This document shows positions 7,705 to 16,265 of a DNA stretch of 40,839 nucleotides, piece after piece. Position numbers and translations under genes: made by a program. The notes under the pieces were generated by a model, which saw only the letters and a list, made by a program, of their open reading frames with translations, was not told where the DNA came from and did no database searches. The DNA comes from a virus. The stretch spans positions 1-40,839 of IMG/VR virus record IMGVR_UViG_3300008266_010269; one strand, written 5' to 3'. Positions within the stretch are counted from its first letter, which is position 1, and each line of letters begins with the position of its first letter.

Positions 7705-8574
7705 ATGGAATTTAATAAAGAATATTTTAGTTCACCATATTACTTCTATATCAAAGAGGGGAAGCAAGATATTTCTGTATATTTTAGTGTTTCTAATACA
7801 TTAACTGAAGCCAGAAAAAAAGATGAAGTTGTTAAATTCGACAAGAAAGATAAAAAAGAGGTTGAAAAAACAATTTCAAAAATTCAAAAAGAAAAAAAAT
7901 TAAAAAATAATTCTGACGTTAAAAAAACTTTAAATAAGAAAAAAGACGAATTAGAAGAATTAGTTGATTATGATGGAAGTTTTTTAAGTTCTAAAATTCC
8001 AATTTTTAATCCTTATCTTTCACCAAAGAGTACAATGGACCAGGAGGTTGTTGCAACAAGACAAACAAACAATCCTGTTACTCGTGGATATCGTGTATAT
8101 TGGGGTGAGGGTGAGGAAGAAACTGACGAGGTAATTAATGAAACTGACTTTTCAGATGCATTTGGATATGAAGAAACAAAAGACAAAAATGGCCCTGAAA
8201 CTTTCAAAACATTTGTTAAAGAGTTAGGTTTAGATAAAGAAGAGGCGGCTGAAAGAACAAGACAACAAGGTAAAGAACCTGACGCTAAAAAACATAGACA
8301 AAAATTAGAAAGAGTTCCCAAAAAAATTAAAAAACAAAAAGGTTTTATTGATAGAATGACTATTTCTGAAAAAGAAAATTTGGAAGAAGAGAAAAAAGAA
8401 ATGATGAAAAAAATGGTTGAAGATATAGTTCTTAAGAAAAAATCAGGTGACAAAGAAATGGGTAAGAAAAGTGGGTTGAGTAAAGTCCTTATGAAAAATT
8501 TAGAAAATATTAAAAAATTGGCCGACAAAGAAGGTATTGAAATAAATGACTTGGTTAAAATACTTAAGAAATGA
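7705..8574 (+). CDS. Charged coiled-coil protein, probably virion-associated
   Basis: A 289-residue protein of unknown family. It is extremely rich in Lys and Glu, with predicted coiled-coil stretches at about residues 40-95 and 165-289 (for example KKIKKQKGFIDRM and EEEKKEMMKKMVEDIV). A less charged middle (about 95-160) contains a conserved-looking core, TRGYRVYWGEGEEE. There is no signal peptide or membrane helix. It starts 20 bases after the recurring TATTTATA block and opens a run of five plus-strand genes ending in a terminator at 10262-10287. A scaffold, neck whisker or internal head role is conceivable, but nothing in the sequence decides. Confidence 0.65.
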   Translation: MEFNKEYFSSPYYFYIKEGKQDISVYFSVSNTLTEARKKDEVVKFDKKDKKEVEKTISKIQKEKKLKNNSDVKKTLNKKKDELEELVDYDGSFLSSKIPIFNPYLSPKSTMDQEVVATRQTNNPVTRGYRVYWGEGEEETDEVINETDFSDAFGYEETKDKNGPETFKTFVKELGLDKEEAAERTRQQGKEPDAKKHRQKLERVPKKIKKQKGFIDRMTISEKENLEEEKKEMMKKMVEDIVLKKKSGDKEMGKKSGLSKVLMKNLENIKKLADKEGIEINDLVKILKK

Positions 8575-8987
8575 ATAGTGAAATGTATGGAAATACATAC
8601 GAGGTTCCTCACAACGTATTATCGTCTTTAGAAAATTTTAAAGACGAAAAAACTATTCATAATATTTTTACAAATGGATTTTTAACATATCAAAATATGA
8701 AGAAAATACTTCATGATATTGATAATGGTAAATTTGGTAATAAAGATTTAAGTACTTTAAAATCATTTATAACACAAAATTTAGATTCAGATAGAGGAAG
8801 TATTAAGAGACAAAAAAGAGATGCTTCGGATTCAGGAATGCAAAACCAATATTTATCAACACATAGAAAAGATAATGTTAGGGATTTAAACAGACCTTCT
8901 AAAAGTCATCACTCTATTTATGAAGATTACAATAAAGAAGTTGTAGATAATTTAAAAAGAATAAACGAAATAATGAAAAAATTATAA
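8571..8987 (+). CDS. Hypothetical protein
   Basis: A 138-residue protein whose ATG overlaps the upstream stop (ATGA), indicating translational coupling; a second Met at 8583 is possible. The sequence is polar and partly helical with a basic middle (SIKRQKRDASDSGMQNQYLS) that looks disordered. No domain is recognised. Its position between a coiled-coil protein and three other small proteins suggests a virion or assembly role, but this is only context. Confidence 0.6.
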   Translation: MNSEMYGNTYEVPHNVLSSLENFKDEKTIHNIFTNGFLTYQNMKKILHDIDNGKFGNKDLSTLKSFITQNLDSDRGSIKRQKRDASDSGMQNQYLSTHRKDNVRDLNRPSKSHHSIYEDYNKEVVDNLKRINEIMKKL

Positions 8988-8991
8988 AATT

Positions 8992-9285
8992 ATGGCATCA
9001 AAAGTTCCAATAGATTTAAACCAACCAGATAATACTTTAAGTGCTATTGCCGAAAAAGTTAGAAAAGACTTGGTTACAAGAAATGATTATAAATCAAATG
9101 CTAATGAATATGGTGTAACTAATCCTGACGCTATCTCTGATGGTGACGGTAAAGGAAGAGGAACAGGAGTATTTTTAGATATATTTAATGGTGGTACATC
9201 TACAGACCAAGTTACTAAAGTTGATAATATTAAACTAAACAAATACAGTTCAAAAAATCCTTATAATTCACCTTCAACAGAATGA
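8992..9285 (+). CDS. Small hypothetical protein
   Basis: A 97-residue Gly/Asn/Asp-rich protein without a recognised family, starting 4 bases after the previous stop and overlapping the next start by four bases (ATGA). The stretch SDGDGKGRGTGVFLDIFNGG looks like a flexible loop flanking a short strand. A small structural or accessory protein is likely. No function can be assigned. Confidence 0.6.
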   Translation: MASKVPIDLNQPDNTLSAIAEKVRKDLVTRNDYKSNANEYGVTNPDAISDGDGKGRGTGVFLDIFNGGTSTDQVTKVDNIKLNKYSSKNPYNSPSTE

Positions 9286-9674
9286 AGCTTTACAACGTCA
9301 TAAAACAACTTATTTTTGAAGCAAGTAGTGAAGAAATTACTAATGCAATAAAAAATAGAAATGTTGCAATAATTTACTATGACGGAGAAGATAACGGTGG
9401 TAAGGGACTTCGTGTTATTGAACCTTTTTGTTACGGAACATCAAAAAGAGGTAACAAAGTAATAAGAGCATGGGAAAGAGAAGGTGCTTCACACACCGCA
9501 ACAATAGGTGACCAACCATTACCAGGTTGGAGATTATTTAGGGTGGATAGAATTGGAAGCTTTTCATCTGACCCACGTGAAAAATTTGATGTAATAAGAC
9601 CAAATTACAATCCTGAAGATAAAGGAATGGTCGGATTAAGAGTATGTACAAAATTTGAATTAGAAAATGAATGA
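9282..9674 (+). CDS. WYL-like domain protein with capsid-targeting-like N-terminus
   Basis: A 130-residue protein. Residues 41-91 (KGLRVIEPFCYGTSKRGNKVIRAW, then PGWRLFRVDRIG) match the pattern of small WYL-type Sm/SH3 folds: Arg-x-Ile-Glu-Pro, a turn with Gly, then Trp-x-Leu-Phe-Arg-x-Asp-Arg-Ile. WYL domains bind nucleic acid or ligands and often regulate transcription. The N-terminus, MKLYNVIKQLIFE before Ala14, resembles the T4 internal-protein capsid-targeting peptide (MKTYQEFIAE before Ala) and its gp21 cleavage rule (Ile/Leu-x-Glu before Ala/Gly). The protein may be packaged in the head and injected. The motif is seen; packaging is inferred. Confidence 0.6.
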   Translation: MKLYNVIKQLIFEASSEEITNAIKNRNVAIIYYDGEDNGGKGLRVIEPFCYGTSKRGNKVIRAWEREGASHTATIGDQPLPGWRLFRVDRIGSFSSDPREKFDVIRPNYNPEDKGMVGLRVCTKFELENE

Positions 9675-10239
9675 TTTAATGCAAAAACTAATGTTGTCTA
9701 AAGAAATTATGAATAGACACGACGAAATGGACAAGGGAAGTTCATCTAAAAGGTCATCATCAACTCAACAATTAGTTAGAGAATATGATGAGGCTCCTAT
9801 ACCCGCAACTTATAATATACCACAAGAATTTTTAGCACAAGAACAACCAAAAGCAGTTGCCCCAAAAGTTATGACAGAAGATAGAATAAAAAATTCTAAA
9901 CTACCTGACGCAATCAAAAGATTGATGATGGAACACCCAATAGACCAACCACAACAATATCAGGCAACAATTTCAGATGATGTTATTGAAAAAGCCGCAA
10001 GACTAATGGGTAATAACAAAACCCAAGTTGCAGAATCAAAAAAACAAGAACCATCATACACATCTAACGGATTATCTGCGTCGGATATTAAAAAAATTGT
10101 AAGGGAAACGGTTGAAGAAGTTTTAAGTGAAAATGGACTTCTTGTTGAGTCTTCTCAAAAATCAAATGAAATTATGACTATCAAAGTAGGTAAACACATT
10201 TTTGAAGGTAAAATTTCAAAAGTTAAAAAAGTTCAATAA
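9667..10239 (+). CDS. Hypothetical, largely disordered protein
   Basis: A 190-residue protein overlapping the previous gene by eight bases. The N-terminal two thirds are Gln/Pro/Ser-rich and probably disordered (SSSKRSSSTQQ near residue 25, QEQPKAVAPK near 65). A helix follows at about 138-155 (SDIKKIVRETVEEVLSE), and a short basic beta-hairpin closes the protein (IKVGKHIFEGKISKVKK). This plan of disordered arm, helix and C-terminal hairpin resembles small head-associated phage proteins, but no family is recognised. It is the last gene before a strong terminator. Confidence 0.6.
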   Translation: MNDLMQKLMLSKEIMNRHDEMDKGSSSKRSSSTQQLVREYDEAPIPATYNIPQEFLAQEQPKAVAPKVMTEDRIKNSKLPDAIKRLMMEHPIDQPQQYQATISDDVIEKAARLMGNNKTQVAESKKQEPSYTSNGLSASDIKKIVRETVEEVLSENGLLVESSQKSNEIMTIKVGKHIFEGKISKVKKVQ

Positions 10240-10261
10240 AATTAAATACACTAAAAATTTT

Positions 10262-10287
10262 GTCCTCCTTGTGAGGACTTTTTTTTT
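10262..10287 (+). terminator. Rho-independent terminator
   Basis: GTCCTC (10262-10267) pairs with GAGGAC (10273-10278) around a five-base loop and is followed by nine T. It lies 22 bases after the stop at 10239 and separates the small virion genes from the glycan/early operon. Confidence 0.9.
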
Positions 10288-10294
10288 GTTATAG

Positions 10295-10325
10295 TTGAAT
10301 TATAAATGTCTTTCTATTATCTTTT
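10295..10325 (+). promoter_or_regulatory. Candidate promoter of the long early/glycan operon
   Basis: TTG at 10295-10297 is followed after 20 bases by TATCTTTT (10318-10325). This is one base off the Bacteroidota -7 element TAnnTTTG at an acceptable spacing, five bases before the ATG at 10331. It follows directly on a terminator, so a new promoter is expected here. The match is weaker than that at 37190-37220. Confidence 0.35.
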
Positions 10326-10330
10326 AGATT

Positions 10331-11545
10331 ATGAAAGAAAAAATTAAAGTTTTAGTTATCCCTTCTGACACTACAGGTGTTGGAAGATTTAGGTCAATCA
10401 CTCCTCATACTCATTTACAATCAAAATACGGTGAAGATTTTCATGTTGATATTGAATTCAACCCTGATTTGACTAATATAAATTATTTTAAGGATTATCA
10501 AATAATTCACTATCACCGTTCTCTTGGTCAAGATATGGATAAGTCAGTACAAATAGTACCGATTCTTAATTCTTTGGGCATTATTACTATCTGTGATTTA
10601 GATGATTACTGGTTACCTGGCAAAGAACATCCTCTTCATCAGTTGATTGTACAAGAAAAAATACATGAAAAAATTATTGCAAATTTAAAAGTTGCTCAAT
10701 ATGTAACTACAACAACTGAGTTATTTGCGGATGAAATACGTAAATACAATAAAAATGTTGTAATTTTTCCAAATGCAATTGACCAAAATGAAGCTCAATT
10801 TAAAGAACCTACTGAAGAATCTGATTTAGTTAGAATTGGTTGGTTAGGTGGTTCATCTCACTTACATGATTTAAAACTTCTTGACGGTATGGTTTCAAAA
10901 CTATCAGACATACAAAAAAATCTTCAATTTGTTGTTTGTGGTTTTGACACACGTGGTATGATGACAGAAATTAATCAGGCAACTGGAGAACAAACAAGAA
11001 GACCAATTAAACCACACGAAACTGTATGGTATGATTACGAAAAGATTTTTACAAACAATTACTCAATTGTTACACCTGAATATAAAAAACATTTAGAACT
11101 TTTTGTTCAAACACCTTACGAAAATGAACAAAACCAACCATACAGAAGAGTTTGGACAAAACCTGTTACATCTTATGCTCGTAATTATTCAAAATTTGAC
11201 ATATCTTTGGCACCAATTAAACAACATATGTTTAACAAAGTAAAATCACAACTTAAAGTTATTGAAGCAGGTTTTTATAAAAAAGCATTAATCGCCAGTA
11301 ACTATGGGCCATATACTATTGATTTAAAACACGCAATGAAAAATGGTGAATTTACTGATGGTAACGCTCTTTTAGTTGATGACGCAAGAAATCATAGTGA
11401 TTGGGCTAAATATGTTAAAAAATTGGTTCAAAACCCAAATATGAGAATTGACATGGGTGAAAGATTATATGAATATGTTTCACAAAGATATAGTTTAGAT
11501 GTAGTAACAAAAACAAGAGCAGAATTTTATAAATCAATCGTATGA
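10331..11545 (+). CDS. Glycosyltransferase, GT-B fold
   Basis: A 404-residue protein with the two-domain layout of GT-B enzymes, which transfer sugar from an activated nucleotide donor. The N-terminal domain carries CDLDDYWLPG and a TTTTELFADEI helix. The C-terminal nucleotide-binding domain begins near IGWLGGSSHLHDL (about residue 170), and the donor-site region is KSQLKVIEAGFYKKALIASNYGPY (about 312-335), like the E-x-G-x-x-x-x-P loop of GT1/GT4 families. There is no signal peptide or membrane helix, so it acts in the cytoplasm. It is the first gene after the terminator and overlaps the exonuclease by four bases. Donor and acceptor are unknown. Confidence 0.75.
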   Translation: MKEKIKVLVIPSDTTGVGRFRSITPHTHLQSKYGEDFHVDIEFNPDLTNINYFKDYQIIHYHRSLGQDMDKSVQIVPILNSLGIITICDLDDYWLPGKEHPLHQLIVQEKIHEKIIANLKVAQYVTTTTELFADEIRKYNKNVVIFPNAIDQNEAQFKEPTEESDLVRIGWLGGSSHLHDLKLLDGMVSKLSDIQKNLQFVVCGFDTRGMMTEINQATGEQTRRPIKPHETVWYDYEKIFTNNYSIVTPEYKKHLELFVQTPYENEQNQPYRRVWTKPVTSYARNYSKFDISLAPIKQHMFNKVKSQLKVIEAGFYKKALIASNYGPYTIDLKHAMKNGEFTDGNALLVDDARNHSDWAKYVKKLVQNPNMRIDMGERLYEYVSQRYSLDVVTKTRAEFYKSIV

Positions 11546-12240
11546 TAAAACACCCATTACACAAAATTTTATTTATTGACATTGAAACTGTCGGGGTTTC
11601 AAGTAACTATGAAAATTTTAAAAAGGATTATCCTGAACTTCATTTCCAATTTATCAATTATTTAGATTGGTTTCAAAAAAGGTTTCCTGAAGACGCTGAA
11701 AAAAGTATTGATGAAATTTTTGTTAATCGTGCGGCTTTAGTTCCTGAGTTCTCAAAGATTGTTTGTGTTTCAGTAGGATTTCTTGACCCAAAGGGTGACA
11801 TTAAAAAACAAAGTTTTTTTAACTCAGATGAAAAAGTATTACTTACAGATGTAAACACATTGTTAAATCGAGTTGATAAGTTAGGTTTTATCCTTTGTGG
11901 ACATAATCTTAAAAACTTTGATATTCCTGTATTGGCAAAAAGAATGTTAGTTAATGGTATTTTACCATCATCTATCCTTCCATCTTACGATACTAAACCT
12001 TGGGAGATTAAAGCAATTGATACAAAAGAAATTTGGCAATATGGACAATTTGGAGCAATAAGTTCATTAGAACTAATGTGTGTATCTCTTGGTGTTGAGA
12101 CTTCTAAAAATATGGAAGTCACGGGAAATAAAGTTCACAACGCATTTTGGAATAAAAACAAATACCAAGAAATCCAAGATTATTGTGAGAAAGATGTTGA
12201 AGTACTAATTAAAGTTTTAATAAAATTAACAAATTTATGA
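11542..12240 (+). CDS. DEDDy-type 3'-5' exonuclease (PolB exonuclease-like)
   Basis: A 232-residue stand-alone proofreading-type exonuclease. Exo I is FIDIET (D13, E15), Exo II is GHNLKNFDIPVLAKR (N122, D127) and Exo III is YCEKD (Y214, D218), the full DEDDy set. The closest described type is the predicted 3'-5' exonuclease related to family B polymerase exonuclease domains (Pfam DNA_pol_B_exo2). It would remove nucleotides from DNA 3' ends during repair, recombination or host DNA recycling. It overlaps both neighbours by ATGA junctions and sits next to dUTPase, which fits nucleotide metabolism. Confidence 0.85.
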   Translation: MIKHPLHKILFIDIETVGVSSNYENFKKDYPELHFQFINYLDWFQKRFPEDAEKSIDEIFVNRAALVPEFSKIVCVSVGFLDPKGDIKKQSFFNSDEKVLLTDVNTLLNRVDKLGFILCGHNLKNFDIPVLAKRMLVNGILPSSILPSYDTKPWEIKAIDTKEIWQYGQFGAISSLELMCVSLGVETSKNMEVTGNKVHNAFWNKNKYQEIQDYCEKDVEVLIKVLIKLTNL

Positions 12241-12821
12241 GTGAAAAATTTAATTTTGCAAGAGAATTAGAAGAATTAAAAAAATTGGTTGATGACTTTA
12301 GTCAATTACAGGAACAAGAATTAAATGATGAATTAGGGTTCGATATTAAGGAATTTGAGGATGCAAATCAATTTATTGGGGATGGAAAAATTACAATAAA
12401 TTTTGTTTCAACGAATGAAAAAGAATTGAATTACGCGTACGAATCAGACAGTGGATTTGATTTATACGCAAATGAAGAAGTTAAAATACCTGCATTTGGT
12501 AGGGCTTTAGTTCCAACAGGTGTTTCAGTTGATTTACCCCAAGACTTTGAGATACAAGTTAGGTCAAAGAGCGGTTTAGCCATCAATCAAGGGTTAATGG
12601 TTTTAAACTCCCCAGGAACTGTAGATGAAGGTTATACTGGTGAAATTAAAGCCATTATTTTTAATACAAACAACCATGAATTTGTGATAACAAAAGGTAT
12701 GAAAGTCGCTCAAGCGGTAGTTGCAAGATGTATTACAGGTAGATGGGTTAATTTGAAAAAAGTAGATAAAATAGAAGAAAAAGATAGAGGTAGTAAAGGT
12801 TTTGGGAGTACAGGGATATGA
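12237..12821 (+). CDS. dut: dUTPase (dUTP pyrophosphatase)
   Basis: Trimeric dUTPase hydrolysing dUTP to dUMP and pyrophosphate, which keeps uracil out of DNA and feeds dTMP synthesis. All five family motifs are visible: DSGFDLYA (71-78), VRSKSGLA (108-115), NSPGTVDEGYTGEIKA (124-139), GMKVAQAVVA (154-163) and RGSKGFGSTG (184-193). At 194 residues it is about 45 longer than typical forms. The extra length is an acidic N-terminal helical extension (1-50) absent from common dUTPases. ATGA overlaps couple it to the exonuclease before it and the glycosyltransferase after it. Confidence 0.95.
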   Translation: MSEKFNFARELEELKKLVDDFSQLQEQELNDELGFDIKEFEDANQFIGDGKITINFVSTNEKELNYAYESDSGFDLYANEEVKIPAFGRALVPTGVSVDLPQDFEIQVRSKSGLAINQGLMVLNSPGTVDEGYTGEIKAIIFNTNNHEFVITKGMKVAQAVVARCITGRWVNLKKVDKIEEKDRGSKGFGSTGI

Positions 12822-14323
12822 TAACAATAATATACTCAACACATAAAGACGAAAATTATAATAAAAAATTTAAACAACATTTATTAGAAAGTGTTGATTT
12901 GAAAAATGTTCAAATATTAGAATACCAAAACAATAATCAATATTCGTTGGCTCAAATTTATAATAGTGGAATAACAGAATCAAATTATGATATTGTTGTT
13001 TGTTGTCATAATGATATTAAATTAGAAAAAGGATGGGGTAAAAAATTATTAAGAGATTTTGAAGAAAATCTTGATTTTGGTATTTTAGGTAAGGCTGGTT
13101 CATGTTATTTTCCTAAATCAGGTGTTTATTGGGAAAATATGCACAATACAATGGTCGGTCATGTGTATCACCAACCTGAAGGTCAACCAAAGTGGATTAG
13201 TAAATACTCGGCCAAATTACCTAAACCAATACCAGTTGTCACATTAGACGGATTATTTTTATCGTTTAATAAAAATAAAATAAAACACACATTTGATGAA
13301 ACTATTGGTAAATTTCATTTTTATGACCACCCGTTTTGTTTGAGTAATTTTTTGGATGGTGTTAAATTAGGGGTAACTTTTTCATTCGATATTACACACC
13401 AATCTGTTGGTCAACCAAACCATGAATTTTATAATAGTAAAATTACATTTTTAGAAAAATACGGACAATTTTTGCCTATTGTAATTTATCCCGAAATTTA
13501 TATCCCAAGAATACAAAGAAAACCAATAAAAATTGATGGTAAAGTTGCAATTATTATCCCACATAAAGATAATTTTTCTTTATTAAAAAAATGTATTTTA
13601 TCTTATTTTGATAATTGTGATGAAACTATTTTTGATATTTTTGTTGCGGATACGGGTTCTTCTAAACTTGAAAAAAAAGCTATTAAAAATTTTATATTTA
13701 ATTATTCAAATATAAAGTTGATTGAATATGATTATTATAATTTTGCAAAAATTAATAATGATGTAGTTAAAAATCATTTATTTAACGAACATACGTACAT
13801 TTTATTTAGTAACAATGATATTGAACTTTTAAATGATGTGATTTATGGTATGTTAAAAATACATAAGACTATTCCCGCAGTTGGTACTGTTGGTTGTAGA
13901 TTACATTTTAAAAATAAATTAATCCAACATGATGGAGTAATCATTGTAAGTGATAAAGAAAATAAAATTCAAATGCACCATAGTGGTATTAATTCTCATT
14001 ATAACTTTCAAAATCAAATAAAAAAAGTACCAATCACTACAGGTGCTCTTATGATGGTATATAGAAAGGTTTTTGAAAAATTAAATTATTTTAATGAATC
14101 ATATACTGAATGTTTTGAAGATGTTGAATTTAATTTAAAATGTTTGATAAATGGATATACTAATTATTTAGATGGTAATTTAGTATCATATCACTATGAA
14201 AGTCAAACAAGAAATTTAAATTATGATAAAAATGAAAGAGTGATTGAAGATTATAAAAAAACATTATCGCCTTTTATTTCAAACAATTTTAATAAATTAC
14301 AAAAATTTATATTATCAATCTAA
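12818..14323 (+). CDS. Tandem glycosyltransferase, two GT-A domains
   Basis: A 501-residue protein that appears to fuse two GT-A-like domains. The first (about 1-235) begins MITIIYSTHKDENY and has CCHNDIKLEKGW (62-73) at the place of the metal-binding DxD. The second (about 243-470) begins KVAIIIPHKDNFSLLKKCI, a typical GT2 start, with FSNNDIELL as the DxD-like site and ECFEDVEFNLKC as the downstream acidic motif. GT2 enzymes transfer a sugar with inversion. Two domains in one chain could add two successive sugars, as in polysaccharide or glycoprotein assembly. No membrane segment is visible. Confidence 0.75.
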   Translation: MITIIYSTHKDENYNKKFKQHLLESVDLKNVQILEYQNNNQYSLAQIYNSGITESNYDIVVCCHNDIKLEKGWGKKLLRDFEENLDFGILGKAGSCYFPKSGVYWENMHNTMVGHVYHQPEGQPKWISKYSAKLPKPIPVVTLDGLFLSFNKNKIKHTFDETIGKFHFYDHPFCLSNFLDGVKLGVTFSFDITHQSVGQPNHEFYNSKITFLEKYGQFLPIVIYPEIYIPRIQRKPIKIDGKVAIIIPHKDNFSLLKKCILSYFDNCDETIFDIFVADTGSSKLEKKAIKNFIFNYSNIKLIEYDYYNFAKINNDVVKNHLFNEHTYILFSNNDIELLNDVIYGMLKIHKTIPAVGTVGCRLHFKNKLIQHDGVIIVSDKENKIQMHHSGINSHYNFQNQIKKVPITTGALMMVYRKVFEKLNYFNESYTECFEDVEFNLKCLINGYTNYLDGNLVSYHYESQTRNLNYDKNERVIEDYKKTLSPFISNNFNKLQKFILSI

Positions 14324-15210
14324 TGGAAGAGAAAAAATTAAAAATTTTATTTGGGTGTCTTTTATACCGAGACTTCACAGGTTCTGAAATGTATGTATTT
14401 GAACTTTGTAAAAATTTAGTTAAAAACGGACATGATGTTAGTGTAGTTTCACCTTCAATAGAAGGTCCAATAAGATACCTATCAGAATCATTAGGAATTA
14501 AAGTTTACGATTTCAACAATGCCCCTGTTCATGAAAATTTTGATATAATACACGGACAACATTATCCTGTTGTTGAAATTTTGGTACACGCATTCCCAAA
14601 CACACCAATAATTACAACAATTCATTCTGAAGTTATTGAATTAGAAAATCCAGTAATTTCTCCAAATATTAAAAAATACATCTGTATAAGACCTGAAATT
14701 AAACAACATATTATTAATAATTTTAAAATTGATATTAATTCAACTACAATTATTTATAACCCAATAGATGAATCAAGATTTAATCAAAACAATACTGAAA
14801 ATTCTAACTCAGTACTTTTTGTCGGTACTATAGATTATTTACGTAAAAATTCAATTTTTGATATTTCAGATTATTGTGAAAAAAACAATAAAGAACTTTG
14901 GTTAGTTGGTAAAAACCACTCAAATTATTTGAATGAACTAACAACTAAACCACATGTTAAATACTTTAGTGAAACAAGTTCTGTTGAGGAGTTCACAAAA
15001 AAATGTGGTGAAACTGCGGGTATATTATTGGGTAGAACAACTATTGAAGGATGGATGTGTGGCAAAAAGGGTTGGATTTATAATATCAATAGTAATGGGA
15101 ATATTATTGATAAAAAATTACACGATGTCCCTGAAAATATTGGTCAATTTGAATCGTCAAATGTTTGTAAAGAAATAACAAACGAATATATTAAAATATT
15201 AAATCAATGA
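14323..15210 (+). CDS. Glycosyltransferase, GT-B (GT4-like)
   Basis: A 295-residue, compact GT4-like enzyme. It opens with KILFGCLLYRDFTGSEMYVFELCKNLVKNGHDVSVV, the usual first Rossmann strand, Gly-rich turn and helix. IIHGQHYP and TTIHSEV follow, and the donor domain begins SVLFVGTIDYLRKN (about 165). The C-terminal donor loop GRTTIEGWMCGKKGWIYNI (about 232-250) has the Glu/Gly arrangement of GT4. It is shorter than typical GT4 proteins (350-400). The start overlaps the previous stop (TAATG), and its end overlaps wecB by ATGA. Specificity is unknown. Confidence 0.75.
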   Translation: MEEKKLKILFGCLLYRDFTGSEMYVFELCKNLVKNGHDVSVVSPSIEGPIRYLSESLGIKVYDFNNAPVHENFDIIHGQHYPVVEILVHAFPNTPIITTIHSEVIELENPVISPNIKKYICIRPEIKQHIINNFKIDINSTTIIYNPIDESRFNQNNTENSNSVLFVGTIDYLRKNSIFDISDYCEKNNKELWLVGKNHSNYLNELTTKPHVKYFSETSSVEEFTKKCGETAGILLGRTTIEGWMCGKKGWIYNINSNGNIIDKKLHDVPENIGQFESSNVCKEITNEYIKILNQ

Positions 15211-16265
15211 AAAAAACAATCATAACTATCACCGGTATTAGACCCGATTTTATAAGAATGTCTGAAATTTTTAAAAAATTAGATAACAATTTTAATCATA
15301 TATTAATACACACAGGACAACATTATGATAAAATGTTATCTGATGTATTTTTTGATGAGTTATCAATACGTAAACCTGATTTTAATTTAGAAATCGGCTC
15401 AAAGGGAAAAGAACATTTTCACCAACAGGCAGATTTATCTGTCAAAATAATTGACTTAATCCGTAATGAAAATATAAATCCTGATTTAATAATTTTTTTA
15501 GGTGATTCAAATTCGGCTTTAGCATCGGTACCTCTTAAAAAAGAGGGGTATAAAATTGCCCACATTGAGGCAGGTATGAGGTCGGGTGATAAAAGAATGC
15601 TTGAAGAAATTAATAGAATTGTTTGTGACCATTGTAGTGACCTTTTGTTTGTTTATCATGATAATTACAAAGAAAAATTGATTAGAGAATCAATTAATCC
15701 AAAATCAATTTATGTTGTAGGAAATACAATTAAAGAGGTTGCAAATAAAATAGAATTAAATAAATCTAAAAAAAATAATAAAATAATTTTAGATATTCAT
15801 AGACCTGAAAATTTTAATAGTAAGGAACGTTTAAAAAACATATTAAACTATGCTAATATTTGTTCCCAAAGATTTGGGATACCTGTTGAAATGTTATCAT
15901 TTAAAAGAACTATTGATAAAATATCCGAATTTAATTTAGATTTAGAAAATATTAAAGTAATTGATTTATTATCTTTTAAAAATTATATAAATGAAATGTA
16001 CCATTCTAAGTTTATAATTTCAGATTCAGGTACAGCTCAAGAAGAACCTTGTTTATTTAATACTCCAGTTATTGTCCCAAGAGATTTTACTGAAAGACCT
16101 GAATCGGTTGAATCTGGATGTTCATATATGATTAATGTAAACGAATTAGATGTTTCGTGGATTGAGTCATTTAATTATCTATCAAATTATAACTCAAACA
16201 CAGATTGGTTAGGAGATGGTAAAACATCCGACAAAATTATTGAAATATTAAAAGAAAAATTATGA
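15207..16265 (+). CDS. wecB: UDP-N-acetylglucosamine 2-epimerase (non-hydrolysing type)
   Basis: Interconverts UDP-GlcNAc and UDP-ManNAc or a related 2-epimer. Family motifs in order: TGIRPDFIRM (9-18), HTGQHYDKM (35-43), LGDSNSAL (98-105), HIEAGMRSGD (119-128), EEINRIVCDHCSDLLF (133-148), VVGNTI, the IHRPEN histidine region and SDSGTAQEE in the C-terminal donor domain. The 352-residue length is close to the usual 360-380. GIRPDF replaces the more common GTRPE(A/F). In capsule pathways WecB relatives also make 2-epimers of deoxy sugars such as FucNAc, so the substrate may be a modified UDP-sugar. It is coupled by ATGA overlaps to glycosyltransferases on both sides. Confidence 0.88.
   Translation: MKKTIITITGIRPDFIRMSEIFKKLDNNFNHILIHTGQHYDKMLSDVFFDELSIRKPDFNLEIGSKGKEHFHQQADLSVKIIDLIRNENINPDLIIFLGDSNSALASVPLKKEGYKIAHIEAGMRSGDKRMLEEINRIVCDHCSDLLFVYHDNYKEKLIRESINPKSIYVVGNTIKEVANKIELNKSKKNNKIILDIHRPENFNSKERLKNILNYANICSQRFGIPVEMLSFKRTIDKISEFNLDLENIKVIDLLSFKNYINEMYHSKFIISDSGTAQEEPCLFNTPVIVPRDFTERPESVESGCSYMINVNELDVSWIESFNYLSNYNSNTDWLGDGKTSDKIIEILKEKL

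Noticed and set aside
8013-8612. Long open frame of 199 codons on the minus strand opposite the coiled-coil gene
   Set aside because: It is Phe/Ser/Leu-rich, as expected for the antisense of a Lys/Glu-rich gene, and shows no domain; the plus-strand frame fits its neighbours.
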